A stretch of DNA of 64,000 bases from Rubrivivax rivuli (GTDB lineage: Bacteria > Pseudomonadota > Gammaproteobacteria > Burkholderiales > Burkholderiaceae_C), in assembly GCF_004016505.1 (NCBI RefSeq), contig NZ_SACR01000002.1, positions 372,001-436,000 of the forward strand, in the 5' to 3' direction. The notes below the pieces were generated by a model, which was given only the letters and a program-made list of their open reading frames with translations, had not been told where the DNA came from and ran no database searches. The position numbers and the translations under genes are program-made. Below are positions 43,801-52,899 of the stretch, in pieces. Each line of letters opens with the position of its first letter. Within the stretch, counting starts at the first letter, position 1.

Positions 43801-45795
43801 ATGCAGTATTTCGTGACCGGCGCCACCGGCTTCATCGGCAAGAGACTCGTCAAGGCGCTGCTGGCGCGGCGTGGCGCCAAGGTGCACTTCCTCGTGCGCG
43901 CGGGCAGCGAAAGCAAGCTCGCTGCGCTGTACGAGTACTGGGGCCTCAGCGGCTCGGGCAAGGCCCGCGCAGTGCCGGTGACGGGCGACCTCACGGCCAA
44001 GAAGCTGGGCGTGGTGGCCGATGCGCTGAAGGCGCTGAAGGGCCAGATCGATGCGGTCTACCACCTCGCTGCCGTGTACGACCTGGGCGCCGACGCCGAG
44101 AGCCAGGTGCAGGTGAACGTCGAAGGCACGCGCAACATGGTCGAGTTCGCCAAGGCCATCGACGCCGGGCACGTGCACCATGTCAGCAGCATCGCCGCGG
44201 CGGGCCTGTACGAAGGCGTGTTCCGCGAAGACATGTTCGACGAGGCCGAGGGCCTGGACCATCCGTACTTCATGACCAAGCACGAGAGCGAGAAGATCGT
44301 GCGCAAGGAGTGCAAGGTGCCCTGGACGGTGTACCGCCCGGCCCTGGTGGTGGGCGACAGCAAGACCGGCGAGATGGACAAGATCGACGGGCCCTACTAC
44401 TTCTTCAAGCTCATCCAGCGCATGCGGCAGATCCTGCCGCCGTGGATGCCCAGCGTGGGCATCGAGGGCGGCCGCATCAACATCGTGCCGGTGGACTTCG
44501 TCGTCGCCTGCCTCGACCACATCAGCCACGACAAGCACAACCACACCGGCAAGTGCTACCACCTGGTGGACCCCAAGGGCTACCGCGTGGGCGACGTGCT
44601 CGACATCTTCAGCAAGGCCGCGCACGCCCCGAAGATGAACCTCTTCGTCAACGCCGCACTGCTGGGCTTCATCCCCAAGAGCGTTAAGAAGGGGATGATG
44701 GCGCTAGCCCCGGTGCGCCGCATCCGCAACGCGGTGATGAAGGACCTGGGCCTGCCCGACGACATGTTCACCTTCATCAACTTCCCGACGCGCTACGACC
44801 GCCGGGAACTCGATGCGGTGCTCAAGGGCAGCGGCATCGAATGCCCCGACCTGCGCGACTACGCCTGGCTGCTGTGGGACTACTGGGAGCGCCACCTCGA
44901 CCCCGACCTCTTCATCGACCGCAGCCTGAAGGGCACGGTGGGCGGCAAGGTGGTGCTGGTGACGGGCGGCAGCAGCGGCATCGGTCTGGCGGCGGCGCAC
45001 AAGTTCGCCGAGGCCGGCGCCACCACCATCATCTGCGGGCGTGACCAGGACAAGCTCGACGAAGCCTGCGCCGAGGCCAAGGCCAAGGGCTACAGCTTCG
45101 TGGCCTACTCGGCCGACATCGCCGACATGGCCGACTGCGACCGCTTCATCCAGCAGCTCATCGCCGACCACGGCGGCGTCGACTTCCTCATCAACAACGC
45201 CGGCCGCAGCATCCGTCGCGCCATCGAAAGCAGCTACGACCGCTTCCACGATTTCGAGCGCACGATGCAGCTGAACTACTTCGGCTGCCTGCGCGTGACC
45301 ATGGGCCTGCTGCCGGGCATGGCGGCACGCAAGAAGGGCCATGTGGTCAACATCAGCAGCATCGGCGTGCTGACCAATGCGCCACGCTTCTCGGCCTATG
45401 TGGCCAGCAAGGCGGCGCTGGACGCCTGGACGCGCTGCGCCAGCAGCGAGTTCGCCGACCAGGGCGTGACCTTCACCACCATCAACATGCCGCTGGTGCG
45501 CACGCCGATGATCGCGCCCACCAAGATCTACAACAACGTGCCCACGCTCAGCCCAGAAGAGGCGGCCGACATGATCGCGCAGGCCTGCATCGCCAAGCCG
45601 GTGCGCATCGCCACGCGCCTGGGCATCTTCGGCGAGGTGCTGCACGCGCTGGTGCCGCGCATCGCGCAGATCACGATGAACACCACCTTCCGCATGTTCC
45701 CCGACAGCGACGCCGCCAAGGGCGAGAAAGGCAAGCCGCAGCTCAGCGCCGAGGCGGTGGCGGTGCAGGCGCTGATGCGCGGCATCCACTTCTGA
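43801..45795 (+). CDS. double-domain SDR, AcrA1-like fatty acyl-CoA reductase
   Basis: 664 residues from ATG 43801, preceded by GAGGAGC. N-terminal extended SDR (about 1-330): TGATGFIG nucleotide motif and an active-site YFMTK (YxxxK). C-terminal classical SDR (about 380-640): TGGSSGIG, NNAGRS, NISSIG and YVASK. The two-domain layout and opening MQYFVTGATGFIGKRLV match mycobacterial AcrA1 (Rv3391) acyl-CoA reductases. Likely reduces fatty acyl-CoA to aldehyde and alcohol with NADPH. Divergent from the phasin gene. With the WS/DGAT it could supply wax alcohols; substrate is not shown. Confidence 0.85.
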   Translation: MQYFVTGATGFIGKRLVKALLARRGAKVHFLVRAGSESKLAALYEYWGLSGSGKARAVPVTGDLTAKKLGVVADALKALKGQIDAVYHLAAVYDLGADAESQVQVNVEGTRNMVEFAKAIDAGHVHHVSSIAAAGLYEGVFREDMFDEAEGLDHPYFMTKHESEKIVRKECKVPWTVYRPALVVGDSKTGEMDKIDGPYYFFKLIQRMRQILPPWMPSVGIEGGRINIVPVDFVVACLDHISHDKHNHTGKCYHLVDPKGYRVGDVLDIFSKAAHAPKMNLFVNAALLGFIPKSVKKGMMALAPVRRIRNAVMKDLGLPDDMFTFINFPTRYDRRELDAVLKGSGIECPDLRDYAWLLWDYWERHLDPDLFIDRSLKGTVGGKVVLVTGGSSGIGLAAAHKFAEAGATTIICGRDQDKLDEACAEAKAKGYSFVAYSADIADMADCDRFIQQLIADHGGVDFLINNAGRSIRRAIESSYDRFHDFERTMQLNYFGCLRVTMGLLPGMAARKKGHVVNISSIGVLTNAPRFSAYVASKAALDAWTRCASSEFADQGVTFTTINMPLVRTPMIAPTKIYNNVPTLSPEEAADMIAQACIAKPVRIATRLGIFGEVLHALVPRIAQITMNTTFRMFPDSDAAKGEKGKPQLSAEAVAVQALMRGIHF

Positions 45796-45881
45796 GACGC
45801 ACTCGCGCGGCTTCGCCGGCCCTTCATCCGCCCAAGTGACCATCCGTCGCAAGGGTGGATACGGGGCGCAGGGCCGGCATG

Positions 45882-45887
45882 CAGAAT
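45882..45887 (+). promoter_or_regulatory. candidate -10 element
   Basis: CAGAAT followed by GCCCGGC, 32 bases before the ATG at 45920. Fits the recurring pattern; weak. Confidence 0.2.
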
Positions 45888-45919
45888 GCCCGGCATCGCT
45901 GTCACCCCGAGGCCCTGCC

Positions 45920-46738
45920 ATGCATGCCACCATCGATCCGAATGCCCGCAACCGCCGGCGCCTGTTGAGCCTGGCGCTGCCCGCCGCCCTGGGCGCGGGT
46001 CTGTTCGTCCCCGGCGCCGCGCTCGCTGCCCGCGCCGGCATCGGCAAGCTGGGGGTCTTTTCGCTGATGGGCGACGGCTTGCAGTTGGTGTTCGCCGCCC
46101 CCGTCACCGACACGCGCCTGGACCGCAACCTGCGCGAGTCGCTGCCCACCAAGAACATCGGCTTCGACCAGGCAGCGCTGCGCGCCGTCACGAAGACCGT
46201 GGGCAACCACTACCCGCAGACGCAGCTGCAGATGTTCCGCGCCACGCAGCCGATGACGCTGCCCGAGCAGCGCGCCGTTGCCGACGGCGCAGCGCGCGCC
46301 GAGTTGCCGGCCTGGGTGATTGAAGCCATCAACAAGAACGGCCTCACGCACATCCTGCTGATCACGCGCAACCGCGGCGACGCGCGTTTCCCCGTGAACG
46401 ACGGCTTCAGCGTCGGCCGGGGCGTGGTGGAGGGCATCGGCTACTACCTCGACAACACCACCGAGCTGAAGAACGTGGACACCGGGCTGCCCTCGTCGGG
46501 CTTCCTGGGCGCCTTCATGATGGTGCGCCTGCAACTCATGGAGGTGAAGACCGGCGACATCGTCGGCAGCGAGACCATCCGTGTCGGCCGCCTCTTCGCC
46601 GGCCGCAAGGACATCGAAGCCGAAAACATCTGGAACGCGCTCGACCCGCAGGAGAAGGTCGACGTGCTGCGCAACATGGTGGAGCAGAACGTCGAACGTG
46701 TGCTGCTCGGCGTGCTGGGCGGCGCCAGCATGCGCTGA
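45920..46738 (+). CDS. exported protein of unknown function
   Basis: 272 residues. N-terminus MHATIDPNARNRRRLLSLALPAALGAGLF has an Arg cluster before a hydrophobic run, resembling a Tat or Sec signal, with cleavage near ALAARAG. The mature part is mixed alpha/beta, with a long C-terminal helix (DPQEKVDVLRNMVEQNVERVLLGVLG). No motif or family was recognised. Follows the SDR gene by 124 bases and has its own -10-like site, so it may be independent. Confidence 0.7.
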   Translation: MHATIDPNARNRRRLLSLALPAALGAGLFVPGAALAARAGIGKLGVFSLMGDGLQLVFAAPVTDTRLDRNLRESLPTKNIGFDQAALRAVTKTVGNHYPQTQLQMFRATQPMTLPEQRAVADGAARAELPAWVIEAINKNGLTHILLITRNRGDARFPVNDGFSVGRGVVEGIGYYLDNTTELKNVDTGLPSSGFLGAFMMVRLQLMEVKTGDIVGSETIRVGRLFAGRKDIEAENIWNALDPQEKVDVLRNMVEQNVERVLLGVLGGASMR

Positions 46739-46744
46739 GGTCGC

Positions 46745-46765
46745 GAGGCGGGCGCGGCCCGCCTC
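46745..46765. terminator. GC-rich hairpin between convergent genes
   Basis: Perfect 9-base stem GAGGCGGGC/GCCCGCCTC with a GCG loop, between the exported unknown (plus) and the reductase (minus). No U-tract. Confidence 0.4.
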
Positions 46766-46783
46766 AGCGCGGCAGGGGCGGGC

Positions 46784-47863
46784 TCAGGCCTCGGCCACCT
46801 GCAGCACCAGCTTGCCGAAGTTCTCGCCCGTGAAGAGCTTGGGCAGCGTGCCGGGGAAAGCGGCCACGCCGCCCGTCACCACGTCTTCCTTGCTCTTCAT
46901 GCGGCCGTCCTTCAGGTAGCCGGCCATCTCGGCCACCGCCAGGTGGTAACGGTCGGCGTAGTCGAAGACGACGATGCCTTCCATGCGCGCGCGGTTCACC
47001 AGCAGGCTGAGGTAGTTCTTCGGGCCCTGCACGGCGGTGGTGTTGTTGTACTGGCTGATGGCCCCGCAGATGATGATGCGGGCCTTGCGGTTGATGCGCG
47101 CCAGCACGGTGTCGAGGATCTCGCCGCCGACGTTGTCGAAGTACACGTCCACGCCGGCCGGGCAGTGCTGCTTGAGGCCCTCTCGCACGGCGTCCCACTT
47201 GGTGCTGCCCTCGGGTGCCGGGGCCTTGTAGTCGATGCAGGCGTCGAAACCGAGTTCCTTCACCACCCACTCGCACTTGGCCGGCCCACCGGCAATGCCG
47301 ACCACGCGGCAGCCCTTGATCTTGGCGATCTGACCCACGGTCTGGCCCACGGCACCGGCCGCGCCCGAGACCACCACGGTCTCGCCGGCCTTGGGCTGGC
47401 CCACATCCATCAGGCCGAAGTAGCCCGTCATGCCAGGCATGCCCAGCACGTTGAGCCACTGCGTCAGCGTGCCGGCGCGCAGGTCGATCTTGACGAGGCC
47501 GCTGCGCTTGAGATGGTCGGCGGCGATGCTCCAGTACTCCTGCACGCCGGGGCCGCCGCTGACGTGGTCGCCCACGGCGAAGGCCGGGTTCTTAGAGGCC
47601 ACGACCACGCCCACGCCGCCGGCGCGCATCACCTCGCCGATGCCCACGGGCGGGATGTAGCTCTTGCCTTCGTTCATCCAGCCGCGCATGGCCGGGTCCA
47701 GGCTCAGCGCCAGCACCTTGACGACCACACCGCCTTCGCCGGGTTCGGGCACGGGCTCCTCGGTGTGCTGCCAGCACTCGGGGCCGGGCAGGCCCTGCGG
47801 GCGGGCGGCCAGGCGCACCTGGTGGTTGACAAGCGTGGCCAGCGGGGCGGCGGGGGTGTTCAT
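46784..47863 (-). CDS. NADP-dependent medium-chain oxidoreductase (CurA/leukotriene B4 dehydrogenase-like)
   Basis: 359 residues. Typical pieces of the MDR subgroup: LSLDPAMRGWMNEGKSYIPPV at the start, MPGMTGYFGL, the nucleotide motif VVSGAAGAVGQTVGQIAKIKGC, YFDNVGGEILD and GAISQYN. No zinc-ligand cysteines are seen, so it is the zinc-free type. Family members reduce alpha,beta-unsaturated carbonyls. Cytoplasmic. Confidence 0.92.
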   Translation of the reverse strand: MNTPAAPLATLVNHQVRLAARPQGLPGPECWQHTEEPVPEPGEGGVVVKVLALSLDPAMRGWMNEGKSYIPPVGIGEVMRAGGVGVVVASKNPAFAVGDHVSGGPGVQEYWSIAADHLKRSGLVKIDLRAGTLTQWLNVLGMPGMTGYFGLMDVGQPKAGETVVVSGAAGAVGQTVGQIAKIKGCRVVGIAGGPAKCEWVVKELGFDACIDYKAPAPEGSTKWDAVREGLKQHCPAGVDVYFDNVGGEILDTVLARINRKARIIICGAISQYNNTTAVQGPKNYLSLLVNRARMEGIVVFDYADRYHLAVAEMAGYLKDGRMKSKEDVVTGGVAAFPGTLPKLFTGENFGKLVLQVAEA

Positions 47864-47983
47864 GGGGGGCTTTCTCCAACAGACGCAGCGCGAGAGTTCG
47901 CGCTGCCGGCAGATGCTACCGAGCCCCGGGAGGCGCCGGCGTCGCGTGCGCGACGCGGTACCGGCCTGTAGGAGGCCGCTCGG

Positions 47984-48268
47984 TCAGGGCGCCTTGCTCA
48001 GGGCCGTGACGGTGTACTGGCCGTCCAGCTTGTCGGCGGTGAAGCGCACGCGGTCGCCCACGGCCACGCCGTCGAGCAGCCTGGCCTCGCGCACGCGGAA
48101 GACCATGGTCATCGGCGGCATGTCCAGGTGCTTGATCTCGCCGTGTTTCAGCGTGATGCGGCCGGTGGTCTTGTCGAGCTTGGTCACCTCTCCGGCCACG
48201 GGCGCACCCTGTGCCCAGGCCGAAGCGGCCAGCACGGCGGCGGTCAAGGCAAGCAGCCAGCGCTTCAT
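47984..48268 (-). CDS. periplasmic copper-binding protein, CusF-like
   Basis: 94 residues with a Sec signal ([20 protein letters not shown]). Beta-barrel OB-like fold of CusF: metal-site residues His42, Met53 and Met55 are kept, while the Trp that caps Cu(I) in CusF is Met50 (MPPMTM). Binds Cu(I)/Ag(I) in the periplasm, often to pass it to an efflux pump; no pump genes are adjacent. Divergent from argB. Confidence 0.85.
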   Translation of the reverse strand: MKRWLLALTAAVLAASAWAQGAPVAGEVTKLDKTTGRITLKHGEIKHLDMPPMTMVFRVREARLLDGVAVGDRVRFTADKLDGQYTVTALSKAP

Positions 48269-48353
48269 CAGAGGTCCTTCCCTGCAAACCGCCAGACGGC
48301 GGCCCTGCCTTGGAGTGTGCCGCAGGCCGATGGTTCCTGCAGGCGCGGCTTCC

Positions 48354-48359
48354 TACAAT
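48354..48359 (+). promoter_or_regulatory. candidate -10 element for argB
   Basis: TACAAT followed by CGCGCCCG, 32 bases before the ATG at 48392. TGGTTC lies 17 bases upstream as a poor -35. Confidence 0.4.
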
Positions 48360-48391
48360 CGCGCCCGAGCCCACGCCCAGGATCCACCCCC

Positions 48392-49294
48392 ATGAGCAGC
48401 CCCGACCCCGACCTGTCCCACATCACGCCGCGCGACCAGGCCGAGATCCTGGCCCAGGCCCTGCCCTACATCCGCAGGTTCCATGGCAAGACGCTGGTGA
48501 TCAAGTACGGCGGCAACGCCATGACCGACCCGGCGCTGCAGCAGGACTTCGCGGAAGACGTGGTGCTGCTCAAGCTGGTGGGCATGAACCCCATCGTCGT
48601 GCACGGCGGCGGGCCGCAGATCGACGACGCCCTGGCCAAGATCGGCAAGAAGGGCACCTTCATCCAGGGCATGCGCGTCACCGACGAAGAGACCATGGAA
48701 GTGGTGGAGTGGGTGCTGGGCGGCGAGGTGCAGCAGGACATCGTCGGCCTGATCAACGCCGCCGGCGGCAAGGCCGTGGGCCTGACCGGGCGCGACGGCG
48801 GCATGATCCGCGCGCGCCAGATGAAGCTCACCGACAAGGACGACCCAAGCAAGCAGCACGACATCGGCCAGGTCGGTGAGATCACCAGCATCGACCCCAG
48901 CGTGGTCAAGGCACTGCAGGACGACCAGTTCATCCCCGTCATCAGCCCCATCGGCTTTGGCGAGAAGAACGAGAGCTACAACATCAACGCCGACTTGGTC
49001 GCCGCGAAGCTGGCCACGGTGCTGAACGCCGAGAAGCTGGTGATGCTCACCAACATCAAGGGCGTGCTGAACAAGGCCGGCGAACTGCTGACGGACCTGA
49101 CGGCGCGGCAGATCGACGAGCTGATCGAGGACGGCACCATCAGCGGCGGCATGCTGCCCAAGATCGCCGGCGCCATCGACGCGGCCAAGAGCGGTGTGAA
49201 CGCCGTGCACATCGTCGACGGGCGCGTGCCGCACGCGATGCTGCTGGAGATCCTGACCGACCAGGCCTACGGCACCATGATCCGCTCGCACTGA
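48392..49294 (+). CDS. argB: acetylglutamate kinase
   Basis: 300 residues, full length. Start [20 protein letters not shown]. Amino-acid kinase blocks: [39 protein letters not shown] and [11 protein letters not shown]. Phosphorylates N-acetyl-L-glutamate, the second step of arginine synthesis; usually feedback-inhibited by arginine in enzymes with this N-terminal helix. First of a plus-strand run reaching tatC, but promoter-like sites also lie inside the run. Confidence 0.98.
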   Translation: MSSPDPDLSHITPRDQAEILAQALPYIRRFHGKTLVIKYGGNAMTDPALQQDFAEDVVLLKLVGMNPIVVHGGGPQIDDALAKIGKKGTFIQGMRVTDEETMEVVEWVLGGEVQQDIVGLINAAGGKAVGLTGRDGGMIRARQMKLTDKDDPSKQHDIGQVGEITSIDPSVVKALQDDQFIPVISPIGFGEKNESYNINADLVAAKLATVLNAEKLVMLTNIKGVLNKAGELLTDLTARQIDELIEDGTISGGMLPKIAGAIDAAKSGVNAVHIVDGRVPHAMLLEILTDQAYGTMIRSH

Positions 49295-49317
49295 GCGGCC
49301 GGCGCGGCGGAGGCCCC

Positions 49318-49824
49318 ATGTCCTGGATCCAGAAGGAACTCAAGCGCCGCAAGCGCAAGCCGGCAGTGCCGCCGGGCGCGGCCGCCGGTGAGGCCAGCGC
49401 CGAGGCCCTCCGTGCCGGCGAAGAAGCGCTGGCTGCGCTCTGGCAGCGGCTGGAGGCCTTCAACGACGCGCTGCCCGATGAGCTGAAGCTGCGCCGCGAA
49501 GTCGTCACCGAGGCACCGAAGCAAGGCACGGCCTTCCGCGTTTGGCTGCGCTCGCAGCAGGGCGCCTCGCTGGGTTTCACGGGCGACGGCGTGCGTTACA
49601 ACTGGCCCGGCCCCAGCGGGCGGCGCAGCCACAACTTCTGGATAGGCTGGGACGCCCAGGCCGGCCGGCTGGAACTGCGCCAGCGCATCACGCCCATGCC
49701 CTCGCCCGTGATCGCGCGGCACCGCTTCGACGAGCGCCGCACCGAGCTCATCATCAAGCAACTGGTGCTGGGCAAGCGCGTGGCGGTGCGTGCACTGCGC
49801 AAGAAGCGGCTGTGGCTGTTCTGA
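49318..49824 (+). CDS. hypothetical protein
   Basis: 168 residues with a very basic N-terminus (IQKELKRRKRKP) and basic C-terminus (VAVRALRKKRLWLF). No signal or membrane helix; the centre contains YNWPGPSGRRSHNFWIGWD, which looks beta-rich. GGAGG lies five bases before the ATG. No family recognised. Uninterrupted frame next to argB supports a real gene. Confidence 0.65.
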   Translation: MSWIQKELKRRKRKPAVPPGAAAGEASAEALRAGEEALAALWQRLEAFNDALPDELKLRREVVTEAPKQGTAFRVWLRSQQGASLGFTGDGVRYNWPGPSGRRSHNFWIGWDAQAGRLELRQRITPMPSPVIARHRFDERRTELIIKQLVLGKRVAVRALRKKRLWLF

Positions 49825-49840
49825 ACGGCTGCGCAGTGCG

Positions 49841-50512
49841 ATGAGCTCGCGCCGCCGCGTCTGGCTCTTCGATCTGGACGACACGCTGCACGATGCCGCC
49901 GGTGCGTCGATGCCGCAGATCCGCGACGCCATGGGCGACTACATCGAGCAGCACCTGGGCTTCCCCCGCGCGGAGGCCGAGGCGCTGCGCAACCAGCATT
50001 GGCACCGCTATGGGGCCACGCTGCTGGGCCTGGTGAAGCACCAGGGCGTGGATGCCGCGCACTTCCTGCACCACACGCACGTGCTACCCGGCCTGGAGGC
50101 GCGCGTGCGCGGGCATCGTGCCGACATCGCGGCGCTGGCGCGGCTGCCGGGGCGCCGCTACATCCTCACCAACGCGCCGGCGGCCTACGCCGCACGCGTG
50201 CTGGGGGCCCTGGGCATCGCGCACCTCTTCGACGGCGTCATCGCCATCGAGCAGATGCAGGTCTTCGGCCGGCTGCGGCCCAAGCCCGACGCGCGCATGC
50301 TGCGCGCGGTGGCTGCGCGGCTGCGGGTGCACCCGGCGCACTGCGTGCTGGTGGAAGATACGCTCGTGCACCAGAAGGCCGCGCGCCGCGTGGGCATGGA
50401 CACCGTGTGGATGCAGCGCTGGCTGCCGCCCGAGCGCAAGCGGCCGCACCGGCGGCCGGCCTACGTGGGCCTGCGCGTGCGCGCACTGCGCGCCTTGCTG
50501 CGCAGCGGCTGA
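49841..50512 (+). CDS. pyrimidine 5'-nucleotidase-type HAD hydrolase
   Basis: 223 residues from ATG 49841. HAD motifs: WLFDLDDTL (nucleophile Asp and second Asp), YILTNAP (motif II Thr), KPD region (motif III Lys) and LVEDTLVHQKAA (motif IV). The DLDDTLH start with Pyr-5-nucleotidase (SDT1/YjjG-like) spacing suggests dephosphorylation of nucleoside monophosphates. Immediately precedes slmA by 149 bases. The C-terminal basic tail (ERKRPHRRP) is unusual. Confidence 0.9.
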   Translation: MSSRRRVWLFDLDDTLHDAAGASMPQIRDAMGDYIEQHLGFPRAEAEALRNQHWHRYGATLLGLVKHQGVDAAHFLHHTHVLPGLEARVRGHRADIAALARLPGRRYILTNAPAAYAARVLGALGIAHLFDGVIAIEQMQVFGRLRPKPDARMLRAVAARLRVHPAHCVLVEDTLVHQKAARRVGMDTVWMQRWLPPERKRPHRRPAYVGLRVRALRALLRSG

Positions 50513-50661
50513 ACACGCGGACCGGGCCGGCGCGGCACCCGCCCTACCCCGGGTGCTGGCGCGGCGTTTGTCAGTGTTTACCTGCAAGCGGCCCCGCGCA
50601 GGCGCTGTGCAAGAATCTTTTTTGTTTCCGACACCCCGCCCCAGCCGAGCCGCCCGACCGC

Positions 50662-51333
50662 ATGTCCGACGTGACAGATGACACCCCCCCGGTCGGCGAA
50701 GACGACCTCGACGAAGCCGCCGCCGACAGCCCCGCCGCTGCAGCGCCCATGCGCAAGCGGCCCAAGCCGGGCGAACGCCGCGTGCAGATCCTGCAGACGC
50801 TGGCCGGCATGCTGGAGCAGCCCGGCGCCGAGCGCATCACCACCGCCGCGCTGGCGGCCAAGCTGGAGGTGAGCGAAGCGGCGCTCTACCGCCACTTCGC
50901 CAGCAAGGCGCAGATGTTCGAAGGGCTCATCGAGTTCATCGAAAGCAGCGTTTTCACGCTCGTCAACCGCATCACCGAGCACGAAACCTCGGGGGCCGTG
51001 CAGGCGCAGAAGATCGTCGCCGTGCTGCTGCAGTTCGGCGAGAAGAACCCGGGCATGACGCGCGTGATGGTGGGCGACGCGCTCGTCTTCGAGCACGAGC
51101 GCCTGACGCTGCGCATGAACCAGTTCTTCGACCGGCTGGAATCGCAGCTGCGCCAGAGCCTGCGCGCCGCCGCCGAGGCGGCGGGCTCGCCCACGCCCAG
51201 TGTCGACGCGCAGGCCCTGGCCTCGGCGCTCAGCGCTCTGGCCATCGGCCGGCTGCAGCGTTACGCGCGCTCGGGCTTCAAGCGCCTGCCCACCGAGCAC
51301 CTCGAACCCGCGTTGCACCGGCTGACGACCTGA
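50662..51333 (+). CDS. slmA: nucleoid occlusion factor SlmA (TetR family)
   Basis: 223 residues. After a long acidic N-terminal extension (MSDVTDDTPPVGEDDLDEAA..., about 30 residues) comes the TetR HTH KPGERRVQILQTLAGML ... LAAKLEVSEAALYRHFASKAQMF, then SlmA-specific FEGLIEFIESSVFTLVNRI. SlmA binds chromosomal sites and blocks FtsZ ring assembly over the nucleoid. The acidic extension is longer than in E. coli (198 residues). A T-rich run (50607-50614) lies about 50 bases upstream. Confidence 0.92.
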   Translation: MSDVTDDTPPVGEDDLDEAAADSPAAAAPMRKRPKPGERRVQILQTLAGMLEQPGAERITTAALAAKLEVSEAALYRHFASKAQMFEGLIEFIESSVFTLVNRITEHETSGAVQAQKIVAVLLQFGEKNPGMTRVMVGDALVFEHERLTLRMNQFFDRLESQLRQSLRAAAEAAGSPTPSVDAQALASALSALAIGRLQRYARSGFKRLPTEHLEPALHRLTT

Positions 51334-51364
51334 GCCGCTGAGCGCGGCGACAGCGCACCCGGCC

Positions 51365-52018
51365 ATGCTGGACATCCAAGCGGGCGGCACCACGCTGCGG
51401 CTGCTGCCGCAACGCGCGGCCTACCTGCCCGAACACCGCACGCTGCTGGTGGCCGATGTCCACATCGGCAAGGCCGTGAGCTTCCGCAAGCTGGGCGTGC
51501 CGGTGCCCGGCGGCACCACCACCGAGACCCTGCAGCGCCTGAGCGACGCCGTGGCGGCCACGGGCGCTGAAGAAATCATCTTTCTGGGCGACCTGCTGCA
51601 CTCGGCACGTTCGCGCACCGCGGCCACTTGGGCGGCGGTGGCGGCCTGGCGCGACGCCCACGCGCACCTGCGCCTGACGCTGGTGCGCGGCAACCACGAT
51701 GGCCATGCCGGCGACCCGCCTGCGGCCTGGAGCGTGCGCTGTGTCGACGAACCCTGGGCCCTGGGTGGCCTGGCCTTGTGCCACCACCCGCAGCCCGTTG
51801 CTGGCGCCTACACGCTGGCAGGGCACCTGCACCCGGCCGTGGTGCTGGGCGGGCGCGCGCACGAGCGCCTGCGCCTGCCCTGCTTCCACTTCGGCGCCGC
51901 GGTGGGTGTGCTGCCGGCCTTCGGCGCGTTCACTGGGATGCACGTGGTGCAGCCGCAGCCCGGCGACCGCGTCTGCGTGGTGGCCGGCGACGAAGTGCGC
52001 GCCCTGCCCGCCGCCTAA
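51365..52018 (+). CDS. pdeM: PdeM-type metallophosphatase, ligase-associated DNA repair family
   Basis: 217 residues. Metallophosphatase motifs: VADVHIGK, FLGDLLHS, VRGNHDGH, LCHHP and GHLHP. The length and VADVHIGKAVSFR match the ligase-associated DNA-damage endonuclease family PdeM. Normally its gene travels with an ATP-dependent ligase, Lhr-like helicase and exonuclease; here none is present. Cytoplasmic. Confidence 0.88.
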   Translation: MLDIQAGGTTLRLLPQRAAYLPEHRTLLVADVHIGKAVSFRKLGVPVPGGTTTETLQRLSDAVAATGAEEIIFLGDLLHSARSRTAATWAAVAAWRDAHAHLRLTLVRGNHDGHAGDPPAAWSVRCVDEPWALGGLALCHHPQPVAGAYTLAGHLHPAVVLGGRAHERLRLPCFHFGAAVGVLPAFGAFTGMHVVQPQPGDRVCVVAGDEVRALPAA

Positions 52019-52029
52019 ACTGCGCGCCC

Positions 52030-52899
52030 ATGAACCCCGCCTTTGAGCACCTGCTGGTGCGCGCCGAATCGCTGCTGGCACGGCTGGAGGCCATCCTCCC
52101 GCACGCCGCCACGGCCCCAGACTGGCAGGCCTCCGTGGCCTTCCGCTACCGCAAGCGTGGCAGCGCGGGCGTGCTGGAGCCGGTGAAACACGTCTCGCGC
52201 ATCACCCTGCGCGATCTGAAGGAAGTGGACGCGCAGAAAGAGCGCCTGCAGCGCAACACCGCGCAATTCGTCGCCGGCCACGGCGCCAACAACGTGCTGC
52301 TGACGGGCGCACGCGGCACGGGCAAGAGCAGCCTGGTGAAGGCCATGCTCCACGAGTACGCGCCGCAAGGCCTGCGCCTGATCGAGGTGGACAAGGCCGA
52401 TCTGGTGGACCTGCCCGACCTGATCGACCTGGTGGCCGAGCGGCCCGAGAAGTTCATCGTTTTCTGTGACGACCTCAGCTTCGACGAGGGCGAGCCCGGC
52501 TACAAGGCGCTGAAGAGCGTGCTCGACGGCAGCGTGGCCGCCGCCAGCGACAACCTGCTGATCTACGCCACCAGCAACCGCCGCCACCTGCTGCCCGAGT
52601 ACATGAAGGAGAACCTGAGCTACCAGCACACCGAGGACGGCGAGGTGCACCCGGGCGAGGTGGTGGAAGAAAAGATCTCGCTGAGCGAGCGTTTCGGGCT
52701 TTGGATCAGCTTCTACCCCTTCACGCAGGGCGAGTACCTGGCGATCGTTGCCCAGTGGCTGCGTTCTTTCGGCGTGGCCGAAGACGCCATCACGGCAGCA
52801 CGGCAGGAGAGCCTGGTCTGGGCGCTGGAGCGCGGCAGCCGCAGCGGCCGCGTGGCCCAGCAGTTCGCGCGCGACTACGCGGGGCGGCACGGTGGCTGA
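52030..52899 (+). CDS. DUF815 family ATPase
   Basis: 289 residues. Walker A GARGTGKSS near residue 97, Walker B FIVFCDDLSFDEGE near 150, and YATSNRRHLLPEYMKEN with the sensor-type Asn. This is the DUF815 P-loop family (AAA-related), function unknown. Start 11 bases after pdeM and its last bases overlap the mutT start, so cotranscription is likely. Confidence 0.92.
   Translation: MNPAFEHLLVRAESLLARLEAILPHAATAPDWQASVAFRYRKRGSAGVLEPVKHVSRITLRDLKEVDAQKERLQRNTAQFVAGHGANNVLLTGARGTGKSSLVKAMLHEYAPQGLRLIEVDKADLVDLPDLIDLVAERPEKFIVFCDDLSFDEGEPGYKALKSVLDGSVAAASDNLLIYATSNRRHLLPEYMKENLSYQHTEDGEVHPGEVVEEKISLSERFGLWISFYPFTQGEYLAIVAQWLRSFGVAEDAITAARQESLVWALERGSRSGRVAQQFARDYAGRHGG

Noticed and set aside
50600..50620. 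T-run upstream of slmA as a terminator for the HAD gene
   Set aside because: The preceding stem is imperfect (GCGCA/TGTGC), too weak to call; an upstream element of slmA is equally possible.
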